A DNA stretch of 64,000 nt from Trichosporon coremiiforme. Lineage: Eukaryota; Basidiomycota; Tremellomycetes; Trichosporonales; Trichosporonaceae. The stretch's first letter is position 1. Each line of letters starts with the position of its first letter. The DNA is taken from positions 1,653,034 to 1,717,033 of the forward strand of contig BCJJ01000005.1 of NCBI GenBank assembly GCA_039545355.1. The letters are read 5' to 3'. This document shows, one piece after another, positions 10,734 through 23,018 of the stretch. A program made the position numbers and the translations under genes. A model generated the notes under the pieces. The model ran no database searches. It was not told the origin of the DNA and was given only the letters and a program-made list of their open reading frames with translations.

Positions 10734-11498
10734 ATGTCCGAACCAGAACCGACGCGGCTCGACCGCACCTCGCCCGAGTACAAGCGCGCGCTCACAGAGT
10801 CTCTGCGCTGGGACCACGACCGGCGGGAGCCCTATCTCCTCCTGCCCTCCGGCGACCGGATCGTCCCCTTCCGCCCCGGAATCGCCTCGGACGTCGCAGC
10901 GCTCTTCAACTCTCCCGAAATCGGCAGGCGACTGTACCGGCTCCCGTGGCCTATGTCCATCCCCTGGGCCGAGGAGTGGGTTAAGGGCGAGTTCCAAAAA
11001 CAGGAAGGCTACATGGCCGAGCTGGTCGAGTCGCTCCCCTCCGCTCCCGAGCCGTTGAGCGAGGACGGCGGTCTAGGCGGTGGTGTAGCTGAGGGAGAAG
11101 GCCTGCACAAAGCCCCCGGCACGCGTGCGCTCAGCGGCATGCCCTTCAAGTCTATCCGCAGTGCCTCGGGCGAGATTATCGGCGACATCGGGCTCACGCC
11201 CTCCGACTCCAATCCGAAGACGTACACGGTCGACATGTGGCATCTCGGCTACGTGCTCGCGGAAAGTGCCACGGGAAGGGGGATCATGGTCGCCGCTGTC
11301 GGGTGTGTGCTCGCCTGGGCCAAGGAGTGGATGGGCGTGAAAGCCATCGAGGCCATTGTCGAGAATGACAATCCGGGCAGTATCGGTGTCCTCAAGGCGA
11401 ATGGGTTCGAAAGAGTCGGAGATACAGTCACGGACTGGCCGGAGGAGAAGGGAGGTGGGAAGCGGTATGGCGGGAGGTGGATCTGGAAGGCGGAGTAG
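10734..11498 (+). CDS. GNAT-family N-acetyltransferase
   Basis: An intronless gene of 254 residues, starting at the ATG at 10734 (MSEPEPTRLD), 219 bp after the GH15 stop. The fold matches RimJ/RimL-like GNATs: RIVPFRPGIASDVAALF opens the domain, WHLGYVLAESATGRGIM is beta4 followed by a slightly degenerate acetyl-CoA loop (ATGRGIM), and AIVENDNPGSIGVLKANGFERVG is the C-terminal motif. Residues of about 100-140 form a Gly/Pro-rich insertion between beta3 elements, absent from compact members. Substrate unknown: it could acetylate a protein N terminus or a small molecule. It lies in the same orientation as GH15 and the MFS gene, but no operon logic applies here. Confidence 0.85.
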   Translation: MSEPEPTRLDRTSPEYKRALTESLRWDHDRREPYLLLPSGDRIVPFRPGIASDVAALFNSPEIGRRLYRLPWPMSIPWAEEWVKGEFQKQEGYMAELVESLPSAPEPLSEDGGLGGGVAEGEGLHKAPGTRALSGMPFKSIRSASGEIIGDIGLTPSDSNPKTYTVDMWHLGYVLAESATGRGIMVAAVGCVLAWAKEWMGVKAIEAIVENDNPGSIGVLKANGFERVGDTVTDWPEEKGGGKRYGGRWIWKAE

Positions 11499-12395
11499 GC
11501 GAGGGTGTGCTCGCTGCCCTGTTCTTTCCTGCCAGGGACATTCGCAAACATTCGCCCACACGCAGAGGAGCAGCTCGACTCGTCTCTTGCGACGTGCGAC
11601 GCTTTCATTGTTCAGCCCACGAACATGGAAACGACCGACGGCCTGCGATTTTTGCGACACCACGAGAGCGAGCGACAGTCACACTAGGCATCGTGCCGGA
11701 AGTCGCTCGTCATTATCTGATCCCGGCGGGCAGTCGTTGGAGCGGACAGTCTAAAAGCATCAACCGCGGCTCCCTCTTTCAACGGACATTTCGATGGGCA
11801 CTTGTACATGGGCTGGCTTCTTTTTTTCCGAGATGTATCTTGATTCTCGTGTGCCGGCGCTACGCGTGTCGTACTCGTTGCACGCTATGCAATATTGCTC
11901 CGCCTGTCAAGCCACTAGAAACCGTGATCCCTGTGATTTCGGGCAGCGACGTCCGATGTCGGAGACTACTGATCTGTGCTCCAGATACCATTGCCCATGC
12001 TCAGTATCCGCGACAGCGTTCTTGTGTGTCCCAAGGACACTTCTGAGGCTATTTTGGGATAGCTGATGCATGGGTCCGGCATGAAAGCAGGGAAGGACAC
12101 CGTGCCGAGAGGTAAACGCAAGTGTGCAAGTGTGCAAGTGTCCGTCTCAGCCATACAGATTAAATTCGGATCCGGCCAATCGACCGGCCGAAGAACGCGA
12201 AACCCAGCCGGCAGGCCTCCGCGCGCGGGTCGTGCACATGTCCCAGATTCTTGTTTTTGCGAACGCGGGCAAGCTGCTGCATTCTTGGCATGCTCATATA
12301 CATACTGCAGTGATGGAGGTGACTGTCCAACATTTTGCGTTCACTCTGACCATCTTCGGGCTCGATTCTCGATTGATTGCGGCATCGACTGAGCC
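11499..12395. other. Intergenic between GNAT and MFS genes
   Basis: These 0.9 kb hold the 3' region of the GNAT gene and the MFS promoter. No protein-like frame was found. A threefold 8-bp tandem repeat sits at 12118-12141. Confidence 0.5.
12118..12141. repeat. 8-bp tandem repeat (GCAAGTGT) x3
   Basis: Three perfect adjacent copies of GCAAGTGT lie 255 bp upstream of the MFS start codon. Confidence 0.9.
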
Positions 12396-14306
12396 ATGTC
12401 CGCCAATGACTCTGTCGAGAAGGCCGACCCGCTACCGCCAGCCCCGGCGCTCGAGCTCACGCTGTCACGCACCGGCTCGCGGGCAAGCGATACCAAGTCG
12501 ATCACTTCTCATCACAGCGACAGCAAGTCCGCTTCACCTCCCTCGGCCACTGCATCTGCGCCAGCTCCATCTGGCCCGCCAAGCCCGGGTGGCCCGAGTG
12601 GCCCTCCAGGCCAGGACATCCCAGCCATGTCGAGATGGCGTTTCTGGGCGATCTTCGGCTCGATCCTCGTCTCGATCTTCCTCTTCGCGCTCGACCAGCT
12701 CATCGTTGCGACTGCTATCCCGGCCATTGCGTCAGAGTTCAGAGCGCTGGACCAGCTCTCCTGGCTCGCGGCAGGTTTCTTCCTCCCCCTCCTTGCGCTG
12801 AACCTGATCTACTCCCAGTTCCTCGAGATCTTTCCCTCGAAGCACGTCATGTTCTCTGCCGTGCTGGTTTTCGAGCTGGGAAGCCTGGTCTGTGGAGTAG
12901 CTCCCAACATGCCAGTGTTGATCTTCGGCAGAGCGCTGGCGGGTGCCGGCGCAGCGGGCATCATGAGCTCCGGCATGATCATCATCGCCGAACTCGTGCC
13001 ACTCAGAGAGAGGGCGAAGTACTTTGCCTTCTCTGGCGCCGTCTTCGCCGTGGCAAGTGTCATTGGACCACTGATCGGGGGCGCGTTCGCGGACCATGCT
13101 TCGTGGCGGTGGTGCTTCTACATCAACCTGCCCATCGGGGGCCTCGCCCTCGCCGCGATCGTCATCTTCCAGCCCGCCTTTCCGCCCATCGGCCGTAAGG
13201 CCGAGTACAAAGGCTACGAACTCGCGATGCTGGGCCGAGTCGCGCGCTGTGACTGGGTCGGCGCAGCCTTGGCGGCAGCATGGGCCGTATGTCTCATCGA
13301 CGCGCTCGAGTGGGGCGGCATCTCTCGCTCCTGGTCCGACGCGGGTGTCATCGTCTCCCTCGTGCTGATGGGTGTGCTTCCTGTCGCCTTTTTCGTTTGG
13401 GAGAAGTACCTCGGCGAGAAAAGGGCCATGTTCAAGCTACGTCTCTTCAAGCGCCGTACGGTGTATGCAGCCTGTGGCGTGCTCTTCACGCTGTTTGCCG
13501 TCTACATGATCGCAGTCTTTTATGCGAGCGTCTGGCTCCAGAGCGTGTACGGCTTCACTGCCACTGAGGCCGGTGTGCGCCTCCTGCCCCTCATCCTGAG
13601 CCAGGTCATCGTCCTCCTCATCACGTCTAGAGTTGTCCCGCGCCTGGGCCGGTTCAAGTTCTTCATCGTCGCAGGTCCCGTCCTGCTGGCGGCGGGAAGT
13701 GGCGGTTTGTATGGGTTCAAGTACGGATCTCCGCTTGCCACACTCTATGGGCTGCAAGTCCTCATCGGCGCAGGCACGGGTTGCGCGATGCAGAACGCCT
13801 CGCTGTCGATCCAGTGCGAGCTGCGGTCTGAGCCGAAACTCATACCCGCCGGCATGGGTATAGGGACTTTCGTCGGGTTCGCGGGCCGCATCGTCGGCAT
13901 TTCGCTCGCGCAGAGCGTATTCGGCAACGTCCTCAAGAAGAACGTCGTCAAGTATGCGCCCGATCTCAGTCCCGAGCTCAAGCACCGGATCATTCTCGAT
14001 TCCGCGGCGCTCTGGACCGCCGTCCCCGATAGCCAGAGGGAGGGCGCGCTGGTCGCGTACGCACAGACGATGCGCGATGTCTTCATCATCGGTGTGCCGT
14101 TCGCGGTCATCTGTTTCGGCTTCGCGGTCCTGATCCCGGACCACAAGCTCCCGCCGCGGCCGGGCAAGGGGCCGAAACCCGAGCAGAAGTCTGAGCCGAA
14201 GCAGGAGGCTGACGCCCGGCGATGTGAAGAGGGCGCTGGCGAAGAAAGGCAGACAGAGGCGGCTATCGGAGATGGCCGCGAGCCCAAGGACGCCAGCCCC
14301 GTCTAG
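12396..14306 (+). CDS. MFS drug:H+ antiporter-like transporter, DHA2 family
   Basis: An intronless gene of 636 residues. A Ser/Pro-rich cytosolic N terminus of about 75 residues is followed by some 14 predicted hydrophobic segments. The first has the DHA2 motif [33 protein letters not shown] matches the antiporter motif C region, and [15 protein letters not shown] is the characteristic loop before TM6. A central loop ([19 protein letters not shown]) and a charged Lys/Glu-rich tail follow. Such proteins sit in the plasma membrane or vacuole and export drugs, siderophores or organic acids using the proton gradient; the substrate cannot be predicted. No biosynthetic gene cluster adjoins it. Confidence 0.93.
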   Translation: MSANDSVEKADPLPPAPALELTLSRTGSRASDTKSITSHHSDSKSASPPSATASAPAPSGPPSPGGPSGPPGQDIPAMSRWRFWAIFGSILVSIFLFALDQLIVATAIPAIASEFRALDQLSWLAAGFFLPLLALNLIYSQFLEIFPSKHVMFSAVLVFELGSLVCGVAPNMPVLIFGRALAGAGAAGIMSSGMIIIAELVPLRERAKYFAFSGAVFAVASVIGPLIGGAFADHASWRWCFYINLPIGGLALAAIVIFQPAFPPIGRKAEYKGYELAMLGRVARCDWVGAALAAAWAVCLIDALEWGGISRSWSDAGVIVSLVLMGVLPVAFFVWEKYLGEKRAMFKLRLFKRRTVYAACGVLFTLFAVYMIAVFYASVWLQSVYGFTATEAGVRLLPLILSQVIVLLITSRVVPRLGRFKFFIVAGPVLLAAGSGGLYGFKYGSPLATLYGLQVLIGAGTGCAMQNASLSIQCELRSEPKLIPAGMGIGTFVGFAGRIVGISLAQSVFGNVLKKNVVKYAPDLSPELKHRIILDSAALWTAVPDSQREGALVAYAQTMRDVFIIGVPFAVICFGFAVLIPDHKLPPRPGKGPKPEQKSEPKQEADARRCEEGAGEERQTEAAIGDGREPKDASPV

Positions 14307-15870
14307 TCCTTCCTGTAAGCTCGGCGTTCTCAGTTGCCCTTTAGGTATCGCTCAGGTGACCACCCCATACATATAGACATAGACTACGTACTTCACCTTG
14401 TTCTGGGAATTATAATGCTATTATCCTGTCTTTATAGAGCGATCAAGAACAATACGAATGTGGACGCATGTCATGATAGAACGGTGAGAGCGCGATCGCA
14501 CGCGTCCCTTAATCTGATCATGATCGTGGCTCGATTGAGATGCGAGTCGGGTCAGGTGTGCCCCGGATGTGCCACGCTTTGCCATGTCTGTTTCTCCAGA
14601 ACCACCAGAACTACAGGCATCACCGGAACCCAGATGCACTGCAGCGCCCAGCGCCCCTACGTTATTGCTGTGGGATGGGAGCGCAACGTCAGGTGAAAGT
14701 GCGGGGCTACGAGACTACGGGATGCAACCATTCATTACTCGTCGGAACCGGCAGACAGTCAATGATGGCGCTCGCGGCACGGAAAGCGTTTGAGCCTAGC
14801 TTCGCAGAGACGGCCAATCCGACGAGACAGACCCGTACCATGCCGTACGGAGGGTGCGGAGGGCTCCCGTATCCGGTACCTTCGACCCTGCATCTCTTCT
14901 GTTGGACAGCGATCCGCAGTTCAGCGCGCATAGCAGCGGATCAGGAACGCACCGCTCGCCGCGCCCGCCGGCACTGGATGCGCTCGATGCACTGGAACGG
15001 GCGTCGCAAGAACACATGCATCGAGACGAAGCATGGGAAATCGCGTGGTGAGCTCGCGTGGGTGTAGTGTGTCCTGGGCCGGAGGTATTCAATCGCCATG
15101 TCGAGTTTAGATGGGTGCCGAACCAGCACTAGGTCAGTTCAATGTTCGACCCCAAGAGCTCTACCGAGTCTAACTGCTTCTGTGCACTGGCTGCGTCAGC
15201 TTAGCGTACATTGGGCGCATTGTATGTGCACTGATGGCACTGGTGCCACAATGCGCCACGCAATATCTGAAAGCGGGAGTGTGGTAAGGAGTCTCTCGGG
15301 CTCCAGTATTACGTACGCCGGTAGCCTTTACGTCTTCGGTTCCTCGAAGAATTGTCTGACTTGAGCCAAGTGGATACGATGAATACGGTAGCTCACACAG
15401 CTTAGGCGCATGACGAGCGAGCATGAGAGGCGGCTGTGTGAGGCAATTCGCGACCTGTGTCAGTTTGCATTCTAGCACTGGACGATTAACGTCACCGGGA
15501 TCTCATGTCGTGCTTCGCGCTGAAGAGAGCGGGCAGCGGACCATCGCCGCGCCGGGGATCGGAGTGGGCCGTCGCCGTGGCTATACACACGCAGCACGCA
15601 GGTATCTGCACGCAAGGGACGGCTCCTTGCAGACGGTGTAATGTTGTTCCCCATCACATGCAGACATGTCAGAATGCCAGCTTGTCCACAGCCGCACAAC
15701 CGCGAGCCAGCGGATCTATGAATCGGTTTCGATGCGCCGCCACTCGCAGACCGAAGCGACGCAAGCGACCACCAGATGGCCGCCGAAGCGAACTAGATCC
15801 CAGTGCAAGAAGGTTTCGCGCAAGATCGGAACACATGAGGAAATGATTGAATGGGCCAGCTTGGTAGGGC

Positions 15871-15887
15871 GACGTCAGACGTCAGAC
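15871..15887. repeat. 7-bp tandem repeat (GACGTCA) x2.4
   Basis: Two perfect adjacent copies of the palindromic-core unit GACGTCA are followed by GAC. TGACGTCA-like cores resemble CRE sites for bZIP factors, but no gene starts nearby. Confidence 0.75.
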
Positions 15888-18505
15888 CACTGCGTCAGAC
15901 TGTCAGGCGGGTGTAAGAGCCTGAATGCAAGCCTCGTTGCGGGTTTAGAGGCTGACGGCATTCCGGCCTGCGGCATGCGGGCGACTTTCGCAAGCCGACT
16001 TACAAAGCCGCAGATCGGGTACGCCGCCCGCAGCAGCGTGGTCTGCTTTGATAGGAAACACAGGGCAGACGTCGGACAGAGTTCAGCCGCTGATGCTGAG
16101 CTAGCAGTAGTCGCTCGCGTCTACGCAGGCGCGCTGGGCGCCTCGTTCAGCGCCAGTCTGCGCCATCTTGGTTCTTCGGCTGCGCCCTCGTTTTGAGATG
16201 ATGCCAAACACGGAGTAGCGCTAAGGTCATGGCTTACTGCCCCTGCTGCCTTGCCTTACCTTTCTTGCTCCGCCAGCTGGCTGCAGGCTGGGGCATGGCT
16301 GGTTGGACCAAATTGCCCGCCCAGGATCGTCAGGAGCGAGCTGCAAACAGGCTCAGCTGGCTGCATTGATATCCAGGCGATAACCTGATCGGCTGACGCC
16401 ACGGCCAAGTCGTCACCTGCCCGGCGACTGCAGCATGCAGCGGCGTCATTTGCAGCTCGACATTGGGTTCAGTGGGACTGTCGACGAGGATTCAGTCGCT
16501 TCAGTGCTTGACGTCGCTTGGCCCTGTGATTGTTTTCATGAACGCTTCACAGACGCAATCATGCGCGAGAAATAAAAATGAGAAAGGACCACAGGGGGGA
16601 GCAGCCTGGCTAGCCTGGCCGGACGGACGAGGCAAGGGGTCCAAGTTTCACACCAGTGTGCGCGCCTTGGGCCGCGCGCCTGCATGCCTTGCAGATTCAA
16701 CGGGACTGTGGGCCGTGACTGGAGAGCTCAGGAGATTAAGGGAAGGAGGAAGGGGAATGAAGGGGTCGAGTGAATCGCCAACCCTGGGGAGTCGCCAGGC
16801 TGCCTTGGGTGGTGAGCCGTATAGAGGGCGGCTCTGACTCTACTGGAGTCTTGGTCGGAATGCTTAACACATTAAACCCGAGTTTGGGTACTTGGGTGGT
16901 GGACGTGCGAGCCTCAGCCTCGCTGGCACACTGACGGTTCGCCTGGCCAGTGAGTCAGGGGCAGGGGTTCAGGGTGACAGGGGCCAGCAAGGGCACGACG
17001 AGAGCACTCTAGTACTCGTGGTCGTCACTAGCAGCTAGTCGGCCAGCGCTGCATGCAGGCAGCTGGCAGCTGGCTGACTGGACCTACTCAACCTAGTCGA
17101 CCTTGGGCGGGATGCCTGTGCGTCAGACCCCATCGCGCGAACTCGACCCGTCGCGGGGCGGTCTCGCCGTTCGACGCTGACTGGCTGGCTGGGTTTGTTG
17201 ACTGGCCGGTGTGGGTCGACTGGCTATCTTTGTCAGGCGGGAACACCAGGGGCAATCACTCCAGATGCACCACATTCACTTCACCTGTCATACCCTCGTC
17301 CCTTCTCTCCCACCAACCACCACCGCATCGCCGGCACTCGCTATTCACCATCTCGTTCCCCATCCATCTCTCCTGCACTCCTCGCGGCTTCCCCTCGCCG
17401 TCTTCTCCTTCCCCCGCCGCAGACCGCGCAGACCGCGTCGCGCTCCGTGCTTAGTGTCACCCCTTTCCTCCTCGGCTCGCCCTTTTCTCAGTGCCAACCA
17501 CCGACCCGGTCCCAAGCCTCCCTCGATCTTCGACCCCAGTCCGACATCCAACACACATCAACACGTACACATCGTACACACACAAACGTGATTGACCGTG
17601 TTATCCGTGCATCACTCCGCTCCATCGCATCCACATCCGCAGCACAGCACACCGCCATCTCCTCCACCCTGACTCGCCTCGCCTCGTTCCAGTCACGCTC
17701 ACGCTCTCAAACTTCTGGTTCATCTGGTTCACATCAACGCACAGACACGCGTTGTTCCTTTGCCCTTGCTCGAGATCTTGATAGCCTCGATATTCAAGGA
17801 CAAGTTGCGTGCTTCAAGTCCCAACACGACCCCTCCACACGCTCGTCTGCATCCAGCCCAGCCGTCAGCCCAACTGCCACGGCTTGAGGACGCGTGCAAA
17901 CAACCCTTGCGAACAAAAGCGCAGCGACACTGCCTTCTTCAACGCAGCACACGATCCTGCGCCTCCTTTCGCGCCAGCTCAGTCGTGTCACAGCACCAAG
18001 CGCGAACCTTGATTACGTGTGGGGGACTGAAAAAAGGTTGAACGTCTGAGCGCTTCAGATTTCGCCAGTTTCATTTATGACAGCAATCTCTCCCGTCCGC
18101 AACCGCTTCGAATTTGGTTCAGCCATGCATCCGTGAGTTCATCCGACGTGTTGGATTTGGGGGAGGTGTTCTGCCGTGTTCGGGGATAGGTGGACGCGCG
18201 ATGTGCCCATGTTGCGGCTGCCCGCGACTTGTCTCCTTGACCCGACGAGAGAACAGGAGGGAAGGAACGCGAGTCCGGTGCCTTGCGAGCTTGTGACATC
18301 GGTTTCTGAGACGCACCTCGCACTCGTGGCGAAACCATGAGGTGGGCCCCAGAACCATAGGTGGCACAGGACACACGACATGCGACGCTGCAACAGCTTG
18401 CGCACTTGTCGCAGGTGTCAGACAGCTTTGCCGAAGCGCATAGTACAGTGTGCGCAGGTGGGTGGCTGCAGTGGGCATGTCGGGGGCTGCGTGTGTGCGC
18501 CGATG

Positions 18506-18526
18506 TGTCTCATGTCTCATGTCTGA
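18506..18526. repeat. 7-bp tandem repeat (TGTCTCA) x3
   Basis: Two perfect copies and one with a final mismatch (TGTCTGA), in the intergenic region 360 bp upstream of the coiled-coil gene at 18886. Confidence 0.75.
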
Positions 18527-18885
18527 TCGAGGTTTGAGGCTGAGGTTTGGGCCAGGGGCCCGTCATCACAGACCTGCAGCCGCAAGCCAAGCTCCAGCCA
18601 GAGGCGAGCCAGACGGCCACAGCAGACAAGACGCTGGTCCCAGACGTCTGTGTCATCCCCATGCTTCTTGCCCTCCTCGGACCGTGCCAAAAGCCCAGAG
18701 CGCCAATGTCCAGCAACGAGTCATACCAAAGGAGAAGACCATGCTGACGCCGTGTTCCACATCGCCCAACGCACCCGTTATGTAACCGCACGACCCCCAA
18801 CTGCATAATCGCTGTCACCTACCACCCCGGCCAACTCGCTTCTTCTGATCTTTCTCATATCTCATCATCCCCTCGCCTCCGCATA

Positions 18886-20724
18886 ATGGACAAATCCTTG
18901 TCGCCATCCGAATCGCCTTGCCCCGCATCTGCCGCCCCACACCTCTCGACCGATGCTCCCTCTCCTCCCCTGCAATACTCACCACCTCTTGGTCCCTCGC
19001 CGCGCCGGTACTTTCTTCCGAAACACAACTCGGGCCCCACATCCACGTCCTTCAGCACCTCCTCCCTCCGCGACCCCCCTCCCAACGCTACGCCCCCTGG
19101 GCACAGCCGTTCTCCCTCCGCCAGCGGTGGCCCCCGCTCAGCTGAGGACCGCGAAGACCGTCGCAAGGGCAAGGCTCGTGACCGCGAAGAAGCGTAAGTC
19201 TCCACCTTAACCGTATTACCGAATGTCCTGTTGCGACCCACAGTAGGCACCTGTGTTTCGGCCGTCGATTTTCCACCCCTGACTTCTCGATCTTCATGAG
19301 CTGACACTTGTGCCCCTGCTTGGCAATCGTCGATTCATCTCTCTTCCCGCTACTCTTTGTCCGCTTACACATGCAGTGCCGAGGACGACGCTGTTAGACC
19401 GGAGAAACGCAGCCGAACGAACGCTCGCCATGGGCCCCGTTCGGCGGTCGAGTCCCCTTCCAAGAACAGCGCCCCTGGGCGCTCGCCCACGACGGAGCAG
19501 CAGCCGCCTTCCAGCAGCAAACGCCCCAGCACTCTGGCCCCGATCCAGCCCATCGGATTCGCCGCGTCCCGAGAGGCCAGGCGCGACGGCGACAATGACG
19601 TCAACCGAGCCATCCCTTCCCCAGTCGTCTTGGGCTTCGACTTTAAGAGCGTCGACGAAGAGCAAATGAAGACGGTGCGAGACACGATCAGCATCAAGGA
19701 GCAGCAGCAAGCCCTGATCGCGCAGCGACGGAAAGAGATGGCCGCCAGCCAGCCGACGACCCCGCGCGAACTCACGTTCAAGGGTTGGACACCCAAGGAC
19801 CCTGAGAAGCGCGGTGTCGGTGCTCGTCGTGAGAAGACTCGGGATAAGGTCGAGCGCATGAGCATCGTGACGACGGCGACGGACAAGGATGTGGTTCCTG
19901 GCTCTAAAAGTGCTCCCCTCAACCAAGGTCTCGCTTCGCAGCAGCAGTCGCCTCGTGAGCCTCCTTCCGGTTCGCAGACGGCTGTCCACCCGCACCACCT
20001 TCCTCCCCTCCACCACCACTACGGCCACCACCCCCACCACCTTGCCGACCCGCGAACCGCCCCTCTCAGTGCCCACTCGCGCTCGGCCCGCCCAGACGAG
20101 TTCGGACGCGGCGAGCACCAGTACTACCAGGCCGCCCAACAGGCGCAGCGGCCCTCGGGACCGCCGTCGGCGAACCCCTCGACACGCTCCCGCGACGCCC
20201 GATACCCCGACCACCTTGGACGCGGTGCGCAGCCTAACACCGCTGACCGCCGCAACTTCTCGGTCCCCTCGATCCAGGGCCACCCGACGAGTGCTCACCA
20301 CGCGCGCTTCCCTCCCCTGTCTCCCCATGGCCCGCCTCCTTCGCAGCCGCCAGGATCTGCTCGCCCCACCAATGGTGTGCACCGGTCGAACGGCTACTCG
20401 CTGAGCCCGTCGCCGCCCCACCCACGTGAGCAGTTCCTTCAGCCGTTCGTGCAGCTGTACGACATGCTGTCGTCGGTTGACCAGCTGCGCTACCAACTGC
20501 AGGACATGATCCACCGATCAGATCAGGCGTACGCGAGCCAGATGGCGGCGACGAACGAGTTCAAGTCGACGGCGGCACAGGCGAGCAATCTGCTCGGCAC
20601 GCTGCAGCAGTCGGCCGACTCGCTCAAGGAAATGGTCCGGTACGAGGTCGAGCGTGCCGAGCGCCGCGAGGTCGACGAGCTGCGAGAACGTGTGCGCGCG
20701 CTGGAGGAGAGGTTGCACAAGTGA
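18886..20724 (+). CDS. Low-complexity protein with C-terminal coiled coil, unknown function
   Basis: Two exons, 18886-19193 and 19377-20724, encode 551 residues; the 183-nt intron has a GTAAGT donor and ATGCAG acceptor and joins REEA to AEDDAVRPEK. Most of the protein is disordered, rich in Pro, Ser, His and Arg, with His/Pro runs (HPHHLPPLHHHYGHHPHH) in the middle. Two parts look constrained: a helical block near residues 190-235 (VLGFDFKSVDEEQMKTVRDT, then IKEQQQALIAQRRKEM) and a C-terminal coiled coil of about 95 residues from FLQPFVQLYDML to EERLHK. The N-terminal PEKRSRTNAR could be a nuclear localisation signal. No enzymatic or DNA-binding domain is recognised. The stop is TGA, the only one among the genes of the window. 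Confidence 0.8.
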
Positions 20725-22431
20725 GCCACCCGAGCCCCGCCCACCTCCTGATGTCGTGTCGCTTCGCGTCCCGTGGTTTATTTATCAAGGATCTCTTGAA
20801 TGTATCGTATCGTTAACCGGATAATCTGCGCGATGAGGGATAACGGACTATCTATCTTCTTTTCATTTTTTGTCTTCCTCACGTTAATCGTCCCTTTCTT
20901 GTTCCGTCGCCTCCGTCGGTATACGAACTCTCTTCTGTCATAGCCGTCCCCGCAGGCCCCGCAACTCGCAACCATAGAGAAAAATCTGTCCGGACCCCTC
21001 CGCACACACACGAGGATCTTAATGCCATGTAACTTCGTATCAAAGTCCGGGAATAGCGCCATGTATCTGGTTCGCTAGAGCTGAACTTCCTTCGTCCATG
21101 ATCACAGCCATCAGCCGTATCAGCCGGCCAGCGGTGCGCGTACACGAGCTTCACTTCCCTGATCATGTCAGCACTTCGCAATAGAATATGTATCATTGGG
21201 TCCTGCTGCTTCACTGGCTTGCTCAACATGACCCGCAGAGGAACACTGGACAAGCAGAGAGATCTATTCTGGTCCGATAGGTCGAGAGAACTGCGGCCAG
21301 AGCAAGCCCTCACCGCTGAGGTCCTCAGTCGCCTTCGCTCCAACGGAGCAAGCACCTTCTGTGGGATTACGGATATCGGGCTGGATTTTCTGCCCCAAGG
21401 TTCTTAGGTACATACGATAGACTCTTGCGGGTATGGGGAAACTCTGACAGACGCATGACGAGTGCCGAGCGGCACCGGCGTCTCCTCTTCGTCCTCTGTC
21501 CATGTCAGCGTGATAGATAATGCCTCTGCCGAGCCTCGAACCCAATTCACCACAGGAGTACTGCCCGCCTCATCCTACGCTCTTTGGCGAGCCACCCTCG
21601 TGCCTGTGCACACTACCTGTCAAGCCGACTGAGCGAGAGCGACTAACGAATGCAGGACTTAGGGCCATACCGGCCGATCAGTGCCTTCGAGACATGCATG
21701 AAAGTGAGGATTGGGAATGCCACTGGTGTGCCTTGGAGCCACATTTCAGAGCGGACCAGCTCGTCCACCTGCGGCCCGCACTTTTTCATCGGACAGCTTT
21801 GTATGAGCCTAGTCGTGCGTCGAGGTCAGTCTGGATCTGATTCCACACCACCGATAGTAAGCAGAAAGTAACTGCGGACCAGAATGGGGCCATGTCAAGG
21901 TAGACTGAGCTAGCGATCAAGCTCATGCTCTTTGTTTTGGGAATGTCTTTCGGGGTTCGGCACCGTGCACCAGCGCGGAGCGATGCCGAACAGCCAGCGG
22001 CCAACGGGCAGAGGACCGGGGATCTGATGCTTGAGGACCCCATTATCTCTATCCATTAGCCGTATCGTTACCGCGTATCAGGCGGTTGCCTTGCACTAGC
22101 GCAAAACGCATGCTTGGAAAGTAACTCTCGGCGCGCGTGAAAATAGCCCCTCCAGTTTCCTCGTGTGCAGGCGAGGTTTGGGGCCGCGCGAAGCCGCACA
22201 TAGCCATGCGCAAGCCTACGCCAGCTACGTAAGGGCAAGCGAGAGAGGACTGTGAGAACTGGGCAGAGGGGAAATCGCGCCCTGCGATTGGGCGATATGA
22301 ACAGGACCGGTCGGGTCCTCATCTTGATACTTGCTTAGTGTACGTGCCTGGCAAGTGCGAGGTGCGCCGGCCTGATTTTCGTGATCACCGTCAACGTATT
22401 GAGGACTTGGAGGTCACAACCCTGGCTGAGG

Positions 22432-22477
22432 CTGCACGGCTGCACGGCTGCCTGGCTGAATGCTCCGCTGCTCCGCT
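22432..22477. repeat. Two neighbouring 8-bp tandem duplications
   Basis: CTGCACGG is duplicated at 22432-22447 and followed by the variant CTGCCTGG. A second unit, GCTCCGCT, is duplicated at 22462-22477. Confidence 0.85.
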
Positions 22478-22830
22478 CCGTCCCAGCGGACGGCAGCTCT
22501 GCAATGAGTAATGCAAGTCTTCTCATCTGTCAACGCACTCTCCTCCATCTACACACTAAGGCTCCTCATTTTGCTCCGGCATCGAGCACACAAGGCGAAA
22601 ATAGCAACACCAAGCGACCGGATCGCCCCTCCCCTTGTCCCACCGACGCTGGTCCGACCGCCAAGTCCTCATTTCGCTCGTGATCTCGGTGCGCGATAGC
22701 CAACAGCGCACAGCGTCGTATCCATTCCTCGCTCAGTCATCTCACCGCCTTCGTCGCTCGCAGTGCTGTCAATTGCGCCGCATCGCTCTGAAGAGTTTCA
22801 CGACTAGTTTCTTCAGCCTCGCCGCGAGAG

Positions 22831-22837
22831 TATATAT
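22831..22837 (+). promoter_or_regulatory. TATA box of the ZIP transporter gene
   Basis: TATATAT lies 188 bp upstream of the ATG at 23019, followed by a pyrimidine-rich leader, which suggests a 5' leader of roughly 150 nt. Confidence 0.45.
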
Positions 22838-23018
22838 CAGCCACTGCCCGCGGCTGTCTTGGCGTCTCTCCAACGACGACAACTTACGACAAGCTCTCGT
22901 CACTTGAAGCCTTTGGGTCTATTCTGCTCCACCTGAATTGAACAGAGTCGATCGTCGGCCTTTCATATCCACCTCTCACATCATCCCCTTCCCCCTTCCG
23001 ATTGCCCACCCGCCCATC

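Larger units (their letters stand above)
14307..18885. other. 4.6-kb gene-free region
   Basis: No frame here has convincing protein composition, domain motifs or plausible exon structure. Composition is mixed up to about 16.9 kb. CTGGCTG-type short repeats cluster at 16.26-17.23 kb, including GGCAGCT twice at 17058-17071. From about 17.26 to 18.04 kb the + strand is strongly pyrimidine-rich with CA runs. Small tandem duplications occur at 15871-15887 (GACGTCA) and 18506-18526 (TGTCTCA). Confidence 0.5.
20725..23018. other. 2.3-kb intergenic region before the ZIP transporter
   Basis: No supportable gene. The first few hundred bases are the 3' region of the coiled-coil gene and are relatively AT-rich. 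Tandem 8-bp duplications occur at 22432-22447 and 22462-22477. The last 200 bp carry a TATA box and a C/T-rich leader for the ZIP gene. Confidence 0.5.

Noticed and set aside
8361..14306. GH15, GNAT and MFS genes as a metabolite gene cluster
   Set aside because: They share orientation only; no core biosynthetic enzyme or cluster regulator is present and spacing is ordinary.
14307..18885. Retroelement or transposon in the 4.6-kb gene-free region
   Set aside because: No reverse transcriptase, integrase or transposase motifs and no long terminal or inverted repeats could be seen by eye.
19294..20514. A 406-codon open frame antisense to the coiled-coil gene
   Set aside because: Arg/Val-rich shadow; the + strand frame has the intron signals and a coiled coil.
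21527..21541. A GGGTTCGAGGC (minus strand) resembling a tRNA B-box
   Set aside because: The flanking bases do not form a T-stem, and no acceptor stem or A-box lies at the right distance.
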